From JACCYX01 sp964610045 (lineage in GTDB: Bacteria > Chloroflexota > Chloroflexia > Thermomicrobiales > UBA6265), in the NCBI GenBank assembly GCA_964610045.1, contig CAZSUN010000002.1, forward strand, positions 1 to 64,000: a stretch of DNA of 64,000 bases, in the 5' to 3' direction. The notes under the pieces are model-generated. The model had not been told where the DNA came from and searched no databases. It saw nothing but the letters and a program-made list of their open reading frames with translations. Each line of letters begins with the position of its first letter. Position 1 is the first letter of the stretch. Of this stretch, positions 8,480 through 17,518 are shown piece after piece. A program made the translations under genes and the position numbers.

Positions 8480-9116
8480 GGCCCCCTAGCCCGCAAAATC
8501 GCACGATCGCCTCGAGTGACGGGAGATACCCAGCCTCGGTCTCGACCGTCAAGAGCGGTATGCCGAGGGGAACTGGCAACAGGGCGTCGGCCGGTAACGG
8601 ATCCGCCGATCGTGCGGCAGCCTCCTGTCCATCCAGATGCACCGGATGCCGCTCCCCACGCTCGAAACGCTCCCGGTACCGAGCGATGGAGACAGCGGCC
8701 GGAGTCACACAGTGAACCTGACGCGCGTTGCTGACCGCAACAACATGGCGGAGAGCACCTGCGGCCTCCGGCCGGAAGAACGACTCGACGATGCACGGCC
8801 TGCCAGCGTGAATCACTTCCGTCGCCATCGCCACCATGGCCGCCTCGGCCATGGTTCCCAACTGATGCGACATCGGAGGTGTCAACGCAGTTACCGGCAA
8901 CGTCGACGCATCGAACAGGATCTCCTTGATCGGGTCGAGATTGAACGCTGGCCAGCCAAGCACCTGGCGCAGGTACCGGGTCAAGGTCGATTTCCCGGTA
9001 CCAGGCACGCCACTCACAATCACCAGGATCGGCATCTGGCCGGTATTCGGATCATCCGCGACCCGATTGTATTCGATAAGGTTGCCGAATTTATCTCGGC
9101 TCGAGGAGATGAGCAT
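8469..9116 (-). CDS. P-loop kinase-like ATPase, copy B
   Basis: 215 aa if started at ATG 9116; ATG 9035 is a plausible alternative, since neither has a strong SD. Walker A GVPGTGKST, LDPIKEILFDAS, RPCIVESFFRPEAA and HPVHLDGQE correspond element by element to copy A, with a shared C-terminus LEAIVRFCG. This indicates tandem duplication and divergence. It is probably a soluble small-molecule kinase; phosphoacceptor residues cannot be identified. The two genes overlap by 11 nt, so they are one transcription unit. Confidence 0.7.
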   Translation of the reverse strand: MLISSSRDKFGNLIEYNRVADDPNTGQMPILVIVSGVPGTGKSTLTRYLRQVLGWPAFNLDPIKEILFDASTLPVTALTPPMSHQLGTMAEAAMVAMATEVIHAGRPCIVESFFRPEAAGALRHVVAVSNARQVHCVTPAAVSIARYRERFERGERHPVHLDGQEAAARSADPLPADALLPVPLGIPLLTVETEAGYLPSLEAIVRFCGLGGHGD

Positions 9117-9220
9117 GGTTCGCGAAGGCCATCCTGAGTCGGGAGTTGCCACCGATGACGCGAGCCCCAGATCACTGCCGCACAGCCTACGGGCACATCG
9201 ATTGCATGCCAAGACGCAAA

Positions 9221-9250
9221 ACACCCGGAGTCTCCACGACCTCCGGGTGT
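9221..9250 (-). terminator. Intrinsic terminator of the small minus-strand gene 9277-9456
   Basis: ACACCCGGAG (9221-9230) pairs with CTCCGGGTGT (9241-9250) around a 10-nt loop. On the minus strand TTTGCGTCTT follows. Confidence 0.65.
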
Positions 9251-9276
9251 CTCCAGTTCCGCTCGTGCCGGTCCGG

Positions 9277-9456
9277 TTATTGCAGCAACACTTCGAACTT
9301 GAGTCGTTCGTCCTCGACCGAACCGCGCCGATCCACCGCCCCTATCAGGAGCGAGATCAGGTGCAGCGCATATTTGCCGAGCAATGCACCGAGCACGAAT
9401 CCAGCCATCGCACCAGTCAGGGCGCCGAGAACAAAGGTGATTGGACCGCTTTTCAC
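9277..9456 (-). CDS. Small membrane protein with glycine-zipper-like helix
   Basis: 59 aa. The sequence begins with a single hydrophobic segment rich in Gly and Ala (FVLGALTGAMAGFVLGALLG), a glycine-zipper pattern, followed by a charged tail. GTG at 9456 is chosen over the ATG at 9474 because AGGAGG lies exactly 9 nt before the GTG, and that site is itself within the codons that would follow the ATG. No family is recognised. A terminator follows; it is probably monocistronic. Confidence 0.6.
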   Translation of the reverse strand: MKSGPITFVLGALTGAMAGFVLGALLGKYALHLISLLIGAVDRRGSVEDERLKFEVLLQ

Positions 9457-9533
9457 CCGCGCATGCCTCCTCATACGATTGTGTCGAACGGGTTAACCCA
9501 CTGCAACGAGATGGACGATGGCAGCACAGGCTC

Positions 9534-9917
9534 CTACTGGATGGAGAGCACCACCGGCGCTTCGGCCCATCGCTCCTCAAGGTTGTAGAACGCCCGGACA
9601 TCCTTGTCGAAAATGTGGACGATCACGTCCTGGAAGTCCATCAGGATCCACCCGGATACCGGATCACCCTCGATACTGACCGGATCGATCCCCTGCTCTC
9701 CCAGCTGCTCCTGCACGAGCCGCAGGATCGCACGCAACTGGCGCTCGTTGTCTCCGGAGCAAATCACGAACAGGTCGGCGATATGCGTGAGTTCATGGAT
9801 GTCGATGACCCGGGTATCGCTGGCCGGCGTGTCCGCCAGCACATCGGCGATGGCTACCGCCAAATTCCGGCTCACCTGGATGGGATCATCTCGCAGTATG
9901 GTATCGATTCCGGTCAC
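9534..9917 (-). CDS. rsfS: Ribosomal silencing factor RsfS
   Basis: 127 aa. RsfS (Iojap/YbeB family) binds L14 of the large subunit and blocks subunit joining in starved cells. The core LAVAIADVLADTPASDTRVIDIHELTHIADLFVICSG, DFQDVIVHIFDKDVRAFYNLEERW and the Asp/Glu-rich end are diagnostic. GTG 9917 has GAGG about 5 nt upstream and gives a normal length; an ATG at 9965 would add 16 residues without an SD. Upstream on the same strand is tRNA-Met. The usual nadD partner is not adjacent. Confidence 0.93.
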   Translation of the reverse strand: MTGIDTILRDDPIQVSRNLAVAIADVLADTPASDTRVIDIHELTHIADLFVICSGDNERQLRAILRLVQEQLGEQGIDPVSIEGDPVSGWILMDFQDVIVHIFDKDVRAFYNLEERWAEAPVVLSIQ

Positions 9918-10009
9918 GCAATCCTCACTGGGTCGTACCCGAGATCTGGGGGAAACCGTCCCCATTCGGGTGTCGGAAAGGAATCCGCCGCACGTTGCAG
10001 TGGATTCGG

Positions 10010-10081
10010 TAGGCCCGGCAGGGTTCGAACCTGCGACCAAAGGGTTATGAGCCCCCTGCTCTACCGCTGAGCTACAGGCCC
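10010..10081 (-). tRNA. tRNA-Met (CAT anticodon; elongator or tRNA-Ile2 not resolved)
   Basis: On the minus strand the acceptor GGGCCTG pairs with CGGGCCT, followed by discriminator A and then CCG rather than CCA. The anticodon loop CTCATAA carries CAT (10047-10049). The D and T arms are normal. The initiator form is unlikely because the acceptor end can form a G-U pair at 1-72. Elongator Met and lysidine-modified Ile cannot be separated by sight. Confidence 0.92.
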
Positions 10082-10643
10082 GCGCCGCATTCGCGCTGGA
10101 TATATCCATTCTACGACGAAACTGGCCTGATGTGCCTGCACGTACACATTTGTCTTTCCTGGCCCTCGTGTTGGCGCACTTTTCCCGGTTCGTTGCGTTC
10201 GTATGGGAAAAGGGGAGGACTGGCTGGTCGTCGGTGATCGGGGAAGGCACCATGACACGGCATTCACAACCACGCCCATCAAACAACCGCGACGACATCC
10301 ACCCGGGGAGAACGGACGGCCACACGTCGCTGACGCTCCTGGGCTGTCCCGACTCACGCCCAAAGGCTCGTCACGTTCGTAGGGACCGACCGCGTGTCGA
10401 TCCTTTACAACCGATCTCACCTAGCGTTGACTCCGCCAGCGGTACGAGCGGGCGGAGCAAGCTCCGCAGCCCTACCGGAACCGCGACGTGTGTGTCCGAC
10501 ACGCATCACAACCAATCTGCGACACGCTGTAACGGGCTCCCCTGGCCGCTCCGCCACCAACCCGTATTTCTGCACGAATTCCGAACGCCTCCGCAAAAAC
10601 TCCGCACAAAACAATCCCCGTCACTCCGGGCAGAACCGAATAA
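10082..10643. other. 562-bp stretch without a recognised gene, upstream of dnaE2
   Basis: No convincing reading frame: the only long plus-strand frame is Pro/Ser/Arg-rich and has no SD. A short hairpin (GCGGAGC/GCTCCGC) lies at 10452-10467. I looked for a GAAC-N4-GTTC SOS box and did not find one, which is odd for a dnaE2 promoter region. The dnaE2 promoter should be here, but no -35/-10 pair stands out. Confidence 0.5.
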
Positions 10644-13600
10644 ATGAGTAACTGCGGACCAAAAACGCACACACCGGAAGCGGCGGTGAGCGGGTCCACC
10701 CCGGTCTATACCGAGTTGCACCTGCATACCGCTTACTCCTTCCTCGATGGAGCTTCCCTTCCGGAGGACATCATCAACCAGGCGGTTCACCTCGGCTATA
10801 CCGCCCTCGCCATCACCGACCACGACGGACTCCACGGCGCGATGGAATTTGCCAAAATGGCCGATGCCGCCGGCATCGCGCCCATCACCGGGGCCGAGAT
10901 CACCCTTGCCGACGGCTCGCACCTCACCCTGCTCGCCGAAACCCGGGACGGCTACGGCAACCTCTGCCGCCTCCTCACCGCCCTCCATCACGGCCGCCCA
11001 CCCCTGCCGGTCTTCCTCGACGAGGCAGCCGACCATCCGGACGATGACGACCGCGCGATCGCATCACACTTGGCCGACTACGCCGGTGACCTCATCCTGC
11101 TGACCGGTTGCCGCAACGGCCAGCTTTCCCGCCTCGTCGACGAGGGCGACTTCGCCGGCGCCCGCCGCGTCCTGGCCCGCTACATCGCCTGGTTCGGGCG
11201 CGACAACGTCTTCGTCGAGCTCCAGCACAACTCCGTCTTCGGCGACACTCAACGCGTCGAGCGTCTCGTCAACCTCGCCAACGAATTCGGTGTCCGCTAT
11301 GTCGCCACCGGCAACGTCCACTACCACCACCGCGACCGGCATCGCCTGCAGGATGTCCTGGTCGCCATCCGGCACCACACCACCCTCGACGGCTGCCACC
11401 GCGAACGGCGGCCCAACGCCGAATTCGCCCTACGCTCTCCCGACGAAATGGCCGTGGCCTTCGCCGGCTATCCGGAGGCGATTCGGTCCACGGATCTCAT
11501 CGCCGCCCGTTGTGCCAAATTCAACCTGGCTGAGAATCTTGACTACGTCTTCCCGGACTACCGGGTCAGCAGCGGAGAGTCGCCGGACCAGCATCTTGCC
11601 CGCACCTGCTGGGAGGCGTTCGCCGGGAAATACCCCGACGATAACGAGGAGGCGCGCCGGCGTCTCGCGGAAGAATTGGGGACGATCGCCAAACTCAATC
11701 TTTCCGGGTTTTTCCTGATCTACCGCGATCTCCTGAAGCTCAGCAATGAGGTCGCCGCCGAGTTGCGGGGACCGAGGACCGGCTCACGGGCGTCCCTCCC
11801 GGCCGGTCGGGGCCGGGGATCGGCCGTCAGTTCCATCGTCTGCTACCTCGTCGGGCTCTCCCCGGTCGACCCGATGAAACACGATCTCTACGTCGGGCGG
11901 TTTCTGAACGACGATCTCCGCTCGGTCCCCGATATCGACATCGACTTCCCGCGCGAAATCCGCGAGCAGATGATCGAGCGGGTCTACCAAGTCTACGGCG
12001 CGGATCATGCCGCGCTCGTCTGTGCCTTTGCCACCTATCGCCTGCGCAGCGCCGTGCGCGATGTCGGCAAGGCTCTCGGCATCCCTCTCGCCGATCTCGA
12101 CCGCATCGCCAAACTGAGCGAGCCGCGCTCGGCTCCCGGTCTTGAGGAGGAATTGAGCCGCTTGCCGGAATACGCGGCTCGCAGGCACTCCGCACCGTGG
12201 TGCCACCTGATCGACATCGCCAGGCAACTGGAGCATTTCCCCCGTCACGTCACCCAGCATGTTGGCGGCATGATCATTTCTGCCACCCCGCTCAACGAAA
12301 TCGTGCCGATCCAGCCGGCTGCCATGGATGGCCGCTACATCTGCCAGTGGGACAAGGACTCCTGCGAGGATGCCAGGTTCATCAAGATCGACTTCCTCGC
12401 CCTCGGCATGTTGTCGCTCGTCGAGGAATGCCTCGATCGAATCGATGCCCGCGGCGAGGGACCGGTCGATCTCAGCCGGATCGACCTCGACGATCCGGAG
12501 GTCTTCGAGATGATCCAGCAGGGTGACACGATCGGTGTCTTCCAGATCGAAAGCCGGGCCCAAATCCAGATGATCCGGCGGACCAAGCCGCAGAACATCG
12601 AAGATCTCATCGTCCAGGTCGCCATCGTGCGGCCGGGTCCGATCGTCGGCGGCGCTGTCACCCCGTTCGTGCAGCGCCGCGTTGATCCGAACTACACACC
12701 GGTATACGATCATCCCCGCCTCGAGCACATCCTGAAGGAAACCCTCGGCGTCATCCTCTACCAGGAACAGGTCGTCCAGGTTGCCGTGGAGTTGGCCGGG
12801 TTCAGCGCTGGCCAGGCCGACCAACTGCGCCGGGCGATGACCCGCAAGCGCTCGGAGGAGTCGATGGCATCCCTGGAAGCGCAATTCATGGATGGCTGCG
12901 CGGCAGAGGGCGATGTTACGCCCGAGGTGGCGTCGGCCGTCTTCGAGAAGATCAAAGGCTTTGCCCAGTACGGGTTTCCCAAGAGCCACGCCGCCGCCTT
13001 CGGTCTGCTGGCGTACCAATCATCCTGGCTCAAGCACAGGTATCCCGCCGAGTTCCTTTGCTCGCTGCTCAACAACCAGCCGATGGGCTTCTACGCTCCC
13101 CATGTCCTGGTCAACGATGCTCGCCACAATGACATCCGCGTCCTTCGGCCCGATATCAACCGCAGCGAGATCGAGTGCTCCGTCGAGGGCAGCCGCACCA
13201 TCCGGATCGGACTCATGCAGGTCAAGGGTCTCGATGAGGAAACGGCCGAGCGCATCATCGACGAGCGGCGGCGTAATGGCGATTTCCTCTCCTTCGCCGA
13301 TCTCATCCGCCGCGTTGCGTTACGAACGGCAACGCTGGAAAACCTCGTGGCGGCGGGAGCCTGCGACGATTTCGGTCTGGGGAGACGTGAGATGCTCTGG
13401 CAGATGGGACTCTTCATCGCTCCCCGCGGCTTCATGGAGCCGCACAGCCGTCGTCTCGCCGGCAAGCAGTTGCCACTGGCGCTCCCGACCGCCCAGGATC
13501 ACGTCGAGCTTCCACCTACGACTTCCTGGCAGCGCATGACCGATGAGTACCGGACGCTTGGGATGGTTACGCGCCATCACCCGCTTTACCTGATGCGCGA

Positions 13601-14057
13601 GGGATTCCCGAAACACATGGTGTCCTCACAGGATCTGGAAGAACTGCCGAACGGCTACCGCGTCCAGATTCCCGGCCTGGTCGTCTGCCGTCAGCGACCC
13701 GGTACCGCCAGGAACATCACCTTCCTCCTGCTCGAGGACGAGCATGGCCTGGCCAACGTCATCGTCTATCCGGATCTCTACGAGAAGCAGCGATTGGAAG
13801 TTCGGGCAACACCGTTGGTGGTGGTCGAGGGCAAGCTCCAGAAAATGCACAACAACATCAACATCATCGCCGAGCGCCTGATCCCGATCGAATCCCTGGG
13901 CCTTGGGTCCCCCAACGTCCACAACGACTGGGAGCAACCGAGCGACGCCGCCGACCTCTCCGTCTTGCAGCTGGTGCGCATCTCGATTCCGGAAGACGCT
14001 GACCTCACACTGGCCGACATCCGCGCCGTATCCCCAGAGTCGCACAACTACCGCTAA
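10644..14057 (+). CDS. dnaE2: Error-prone DNA polymerase III alpha subunit, DnaE2
   Basis: 1137 aa C-family polymerase. An N-terminal PHP domain is marked by TELHLHTAYSFLDG and ITDHDGLHGAMEF. The catalytic acidic motif PDIDIDF sits at about residues 429-435, with GRGRGSAVSSIVCYLVG just before it. A thumb/fingers region and HhH motifs follow, ending in an OB-fold (residues about 1005-1080). The shorter length compared with replicative DnaE1 (about 1160-1200 aa) and linkage to imuB favour DnaE2, which performs translesion synthesis under SOS. The gene is transcribed in the same direction as imuB but is separated from it by the minus-strand kinases, so it needs its own promoter. The start ATG at 10644 has a weak SD. 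Confidence 0.9.
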   Translation: MSNCGPKTHTPEAAVSGSTPVYTELHLHTAYSFLDGASLPEDIINQAVHLGYTALAITDHDGLHGAMEFAKMADAAGIAPITGAEITLADGSHLTLLAETRDGYGNLCRLLTALHHGRPPLPVFLDEAADHPDDDDRAIASHLADYAGDLILLTGCRNGQLSRLVDEGDFAGARRVLARYIAWFGRDNVFVELQHNSVFGDTQRVERLVNLANEFGVRYVATGNVHYHHRDRHRLQDVLVAIRHHTTLDGCHRERRPNAEFALRSPDEMAVAFAGYPEAIRSTDLIAARCAKFNLAENLDYVFPDYRVSSGESPDQHLARTCWEAFAGKYPDDNEEARRRLAEELGTIAKLNLSGFFLIYRDLLKLSNEVAAELRGPRTGSRASLPAGRGRGSAVSSIVCYLVGLSPVDPMKHDLYVGRFLNDDLRSVPDIDIDFPREIREQMIERVYQVYGADHAALVCAFATYRLRSAVRDVGKALGIPLADLDRIAKLSEPRSAPGLEEELSRLPEYAARRHSAPWCHLIDIARQLEHFPRHVTQHVGGMIISATPLNEIVPIQPAAMDGRYICQWDKDSCEDARFIKIDFLALGMLSLVEECLDRIDARGEGPVDLSRIDLDDPEVFEMIQQGDTIGVFQIESRAQIQMIRRTKPQNIEDLIVQVAIVRPGPIVGGAVTPFVQRRVDPNYTPVYDHPRLEHILKETLGVILYQEQVVQVAVELAGFSAGQADQLRRAMTRKRSEESMASLEAQFMDGCAAEGDVTPEVASAVFEKIKGFAQYGFPKSHAAAFGLLAYQSSWLKHRYPAEFLCSLLNNQPMGFYAPHVLVNDARHNDIRVLRPDINRSEIECSVEGSRTIRIGLMQVKGLDEETAERIIDERRRNGDFLSFADLIRRVALRTATLENLVAAGACDDFGLGRREMLWQMGLFIAPRGFMEPHSRRLAGKQLPLALPTAQDHVELPPTTSWQRMTDEYRTLGMVTRHHPLYLMREGFPKHMVSSQDLEELPNGYRVQIPGLVVCRQRPGTARNITFLLLEDEHGLANVIVYPDLYEKQRLEVRATPLVVVEGKLQKMHNNINIIAERLIPIESLGLGSPNVHNDWEQPSDAADLSVLQLVRISIPEDADLTLADIRAVSPESHNYR

Positions 14058-14129
14058 CGTTGATGCTCGACGCCGGCATGGATCTCCCGTGATTACCGGC
14101 GCTGCTCGTCAAATCTCGTTGTCGGGTAT

Positions 14130-14161
14130 GCCCCGGGATGCAGTCGAATGCGTCCCGGGGC
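14130..14161. terminator. Hairpin between convergent dnaE2 and binding-protein genes
   Basis: GCCCCGGGA plus three more pairs, one of them G-T, gives a 12-bp stem (14130-14141 with 14150-14161) around an 8-nt loop. There is no T-tract on either side, so termination is inferred from the convergent position. Confidence 0.42.
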
Positions 14162-14194
14162 GGAGAGGCGGAAAGACATCGTCGAATTGCCGGA

Positions 14195-16078
14195 TCAGGA
14201 CACGCGGTTCCAGTTGGCGATGTTCCAGAAGACGTCGCCAAATGCCGTGACGGCGATGTTGTCGACGTTGATCGTGTTCGATGCCGCGAAGCGGTCGGCC
14301 GCCAGCTGCACCAGCGGAATCTCGACAAAGTTCATGACGACGTGATCGTTCAGGGCGATGAAGATCTCGATCGCTTCGTCCTGGTCGACCACGGTCAACA
14401 GTTGCTCGAACATCGCGTCGTACTCGGGGTTGCTGTACCGGGTCTTGTTGGTGCCGGTGAACCGGTTCGCTGCCTGCGCGATATTCTCCCCGTTTGGCCC
14501 CGCATACCAGTACTTCATGTAGTTGATCGGGAATGCGGACGTCGCACCGTCGGTGTACTCCTGCATGTCCGACTGGAAGTGCGTGAAGTTCTGGGTATTG
14601 GTCGGGTCGCCATCGAAGAAGACCGTCCCCGGGATCTGCTGGAGCTCCACGTCGAACCCGGCCTCGACCAGGCTGTCCTTGACCACGGCCTGCACCTTCG
14701 TACGGACAATGGCATCGGTCGTCACGTACTTCAGGGACAACTTGACGCCATCCTTCTCCCGGGTATCGCCGTTGAGCACCCAGCCGGCGGCGTCGAGCAT
14801 CTGGGTCGCCTTGTCCAGGTTGTACTCCCAGGTGGTGTTGGGCGACTCATAGATCTCCATGCCTGCCAGGATATTCACGGCCACGGGCTCTCCCGGAGCA
14901 CCGGCGTACAGGCGCGACGAGAGCGTCTCCCGATCGATCAGGAGTGCGATCGCTTCCCGCACCACCGGATCGGTCAGGAACGGATGCGGCACCGAGATAT
15001 GCGAGCGCTCGCCGTCCACCTCGGTATTGGGATCCGTGAAGTTGAACTGGATCTTCTCCACACCGGTACCGGGCACACCGTAGACCTGTCCCTTGTCTCC
15101 GAGTACCCCGGCGAGCGTCGCCTGGTCGATCTGGAGGGTGAACGCCAGTTCCCAGTCGTTGGTGACGGTCACCGCCCGCACCGCGGAAGCTGCGTCAAGG
15201 CCACCAGCGACGATCACCCGGTTGAAGTACGGCTTGTTGGGCTCGCGGTAGGTCGGATTGGCGGAGTAAACGATCTGGTCGTTCGGCAGGAATTCGTCCA
15301 GGATGAAGGCACCAGTTCCGATGGGTACCTGTCCGAATTCGATGTTCGCCGCCAGTGGTTCCTTGCCGTCCCAGAAGTGCTTCGGGTAGATACCACCGAT
15401 GTTCGAGCCGAACGGCTGGAACCATCCCAGCGTCGGTTCGGCGAACGTCACCTTGACCGTCAGGTCGTCGATCGCTTCGACATTGGATATCAGTTGCCAC
15501 GACACGGCGTCGATCGAGCCGTTGGCTTCATCCACATTCCACTGCCAGGTGAAGATCACATCCTCGGCGGTGAACGGCGTGCCGTCGCTCCAGACCACGT
15601 CCGGCAGGAGGTTGAAGGTTACGGTCGAGAGATCGCCGGCGAGCAGGCCGTTGTCCAGGGTCGGTATTTCGGTTACCAGCACCGGTACGAGCGAAGTGTC
15701 GGACGCGTAGGCCAGCAGCGGCTCGGTGATGATCGAAGCGGCCGCGATGTCCTTGCCACCGGTAGCGTTATGGATGCTGAGTGACGAGGCAGCCTGTGGC
15801 ACCAGGATGCGGAGGTCGCCGCCGTCGCCACGGGTCTGCCCTTCGGTACCCGCATCCGGCTTGCCGGCGCTTCGTTCGAGTTCCGGAGCGGCCACGGGAG
15901 ATGCAGATGGCGTCGCCTGGCCGAGCACGGCCGAGTGCTGCAGGATCGAGGCAATCGACCCCATGCCGAGCCCGAGTGCGGCCGCACGTTTTGCGAAGGC
16001 ACGTCGATCGATCCTGCCATCCCGCAGGTCGGAGAATGCGGAAGCTAAGGGTCCCTGTGAACCGCTACGATGTTCCAT
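14195..16078 (-). CDS. ABC transporter substrate-binding protein, peptide/nickel family (SBP_bac_5)
   Basis: 627 aa. The N-terminus DRRAFAKRAAALGLGMGSIAS is a Tat-like RRxFxKR signal, followed by a Ser/Pro/Glu-rich linker. The mature domain shows the family-5 pattern: VVWSDGTPFTAEDVIFTWQW, GTGAFILDEF, and FLTDPVVREAIALLIDRE. It would bind oligopeptides or similar ligands outside the membrane. The ATG at 16078 has GAGGAG 8 nt upstream. No permease or ATPase gene lies beside it, so it either pairs with a distant transporter or works as a sensor. The upstream neighbour is divergent (GNAT). Confidence 0.9.
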   Translation of the reverse strand: MEHRSGSQGPLASAFSDLRDGRIDRRAFAKRAAALGLGMGSIASILQHSAVLGQATPSASPVAAPELERSAGKPDAGTEGQTRGDGGDLRILVPQAASSLSIHNATGGKDIAAASIITEPLLAYASDTSLVPVLVTEIPTLDNGLLAGDLSTVTFNLLPDVVWSDGTPFTAEDVIFTWQWNVDEANGSIDAVSWQLISNVEAIDDLTVKVTFAEPTLGWFQPFGSNIGGIYPKHFWDGKEPLAANIEFGQVPIGTGAFILDEFLPNDQIVYSANPTYREPNKPYFNRVIVAGGLDAASAVRAVTVTNDWELAFTLQIDQATLAGVLGDKGQVYGVPGTGVEKIQFNFTDPNTEVDGERSHISVPHPFLTDPVVREAIALLIDRETLSSRLYAGAPGEPVAVNILAGMEIYESPNTTWEYNLDKATQMLDAAGWVLNGDTREKDGVKLSLKYVTTDAIVRTKVQAVVKDSLVEAGFDVELQQIPGTVFFDGDPTNTQNFTHFQSDMQEYTDGATSAFPINYMKYWYAGPNGENIAQAANRFTGTNKTRYSNPEYDAMFEQLLTVVDQDEAIEIFIALNDHVVMNFVEIPLVQLAADRFAASNTINVDNIAVTAFGDVFWNIANWNRVS

Positions 16079-16191
16079 GACGCTGGCTCCTCGTGATCGG
16101 ACATGCTGGCTGGGCACGCATTCCCAGCCTGAAACCGCAATATACAGGTTCGGAGGGGCCTCGCGCTCGATTCCCACACAAGGAGTACTCC

Positions 16192-16626
16192 ATGAGCCCA
16201 TTCGAAGAGCATGTCCGCATCGTACCGGCGGCACCGGACGACCGGGACGCAGTCGTGGATCTCTGGCGGCGTTGTGGACTTGTCGTCCCATACAACCCGC
16301 CTGACGCCGACTTCGATTTCGCACTTGGCAGGCCTGGTTCCGATATTCTCGTCTGTCGCGAGGGCGGCGCCATCATCGGGTCGGTCATGGTCGGGCACGA
16401 CGGCCACCGCGGCTGGATCTACTATCTCGCGGTCGATCCGGAGCACCAGCACCATGGGTATGGACGACACCTCGTGAGCGCATCCGAGGAGTGGCTAACG
16501 GAGCGCGACGTCCGCAAGGTGCAGTTGATGGTCCGCGAGACGAATCAGCAGGTCATTGGGTTCTACAAGGCGATTGGATACGAGCAGTCACCGGTTACGG
16601 TCATGCAACGGTGGCTCAAGCGGTGA
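16192..16626 (+). CDS. GNAT family N-acetyltransferase
   Basis: 144 aa. The acetyl-CoA binding core IYYLAVDPEHQHHGYGRHLVSASEEWL is a good Q/RxxGxG/A motif, and FYKAIGYEQSPVTVM is the usual end. The N-terminus (FEEHVRIVPAAPDDRDAVVDLWRRCGL) is similar to the YpeA-type GNATs. Substrate is unknown. AAGGAG lies 6 nt before the ATG at 16192. The 3' end overlaps the convergent glycosylase by 11 nt. Confidence 0.88.
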   Translation: MSPFEEHVRIVPAAPDDRDAVVDLWRRCGLVVPYNPPDADFDFALGRPGSDILVCREGGAIIGSVMVGHDGHRGWIYYLAVDPEHQHHGYGRHLVSASEEWLTERDVRKVQLMVRETNQQVIGFYKAIGYEQSPVTVMQRWLKR

Positions 16627-17518
16627 CGAATGCCCCGGCGGGCGCCGGCCCAAACAGATTGGTCCAGAGCAGGCGGGCAGCGAGACCGCGTGCTGGCTGC
16701 CACTTCTCCGCCAGTACGTCGAGGTCCTTCAACGACAGGTCGTCGATGCCGTACGCGAGTTTGGCGGCACGCAGCAACGCAACGTCGCCGGTGGGATGTG
16801 CATTTGGGGCGCCTATGCCCCAGAGGACAACGGACTCGGCGGTCCAGCGCCCGACCAGGGGTAACCGCATCAGTTCGCGAACCGCGCCTTCCGGATCGAT
16901 GCGCGCGGATTCGTCATCCGGCAGGTTTCCGGCGACCGCCTCGCGGGCCGCCTGCACCAAAGCCTCGGCCCGCTTCCAGGTGACGCCAGATTCGCGCACG
17001 AGGGCAACCGAGGCGTCCGCAAGCAGCGACGCCGGCGGCAGCGGCCGGTAATCCCGCCCGTCGATCGCGATCGAATCGGCGAACAGCGCCGCCAGTCGCG
17101 ACTGGGTTACGGCCGCGGCTGCTACCGAGATGCTCTGCCCCACGATTGCCGTGATGATCCCGTCGAAGATCGACCCGTCGCAGTATGGACGCATCCCCGG
17201 ATAGGTGATCGCGAGACGGTGCATGGTTTCATCCCGGAATCGTGGCAAGGTCATCGAGATTCCCAGGACGGACTCCGCCCACGAGGAATCCAGACAGGAG
17301 CGCCCCGTGCCTCGCACCTCGAGCACGCCGGCTGCGGTCTCACGGACGGTACGCCACGCAACCACCCCGCTCTCCCAGCCTACCCACGTCAACTCACCGT
17401 CGTGCCAGCCATGGCGCGGCGATCTCCCGGTCGTCCAGTGAACCGGTCCGCAGGTTTGGGCGAGCGAAAAGTCCTCAGGGACACCTAGATGACGAATCGA
17501 AACGGCGCTGTCAGTCAC
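16616..17518 (-). CDS. DNA-3-methyladenine glycosylase II-like (AlkA/HhH-GPD)
   Basis: 300 aa. The HhH-GPD core is LPLVGRWTAESVVLWGIG followed by HPTGDVALLRA, where the Asp is the catalytic residue. FDGIITAIVGQSISVAAAAVTQSRL matches the N-terminal helix bundle of the AlkA-type excisionases. It would remove alkylated bases by base-excision repair. The GTG at 17518 forms a 4-nt GTGA overlap with the stop of the PAP2 gene, so it is translated by coupling from the upstream gene. An in-frame TTG at 17530 is less likely. Confidence 0.85.
   Translation of the reverse strand: MTDSAVSIRHLGVPEDFSLAQTCGPVHWTTGRSPRHGWHDGELTWVGWESGVVAWRTVRETAAGVLEVRGTGRSCLDSSWAESVLGISMTLPRFRDETMHRLAITYPGMRPYCDGSIFDGIITAIVGQSISVAAAAVTQSRLAALFADSIAIDGRDYRPLPPASLLADASVALVRESGVTWKRAEALVQAAREAVAGNLPDDESARIDPEGAVRELMRLPLVGRWTAESVVLWGIGAPNAHPTGDVALLRAAKLAYGIDDLSLKDLDVLAEKWQPARGLAARLLWTNLFGPAPAGAFVTA

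Noticed and set aside
10132..10647. Plus-strand frame of 171 codons before dnaE2
   Set aside because: Pro/Ser/Arg-rich, no SD, no homology-like pattern.
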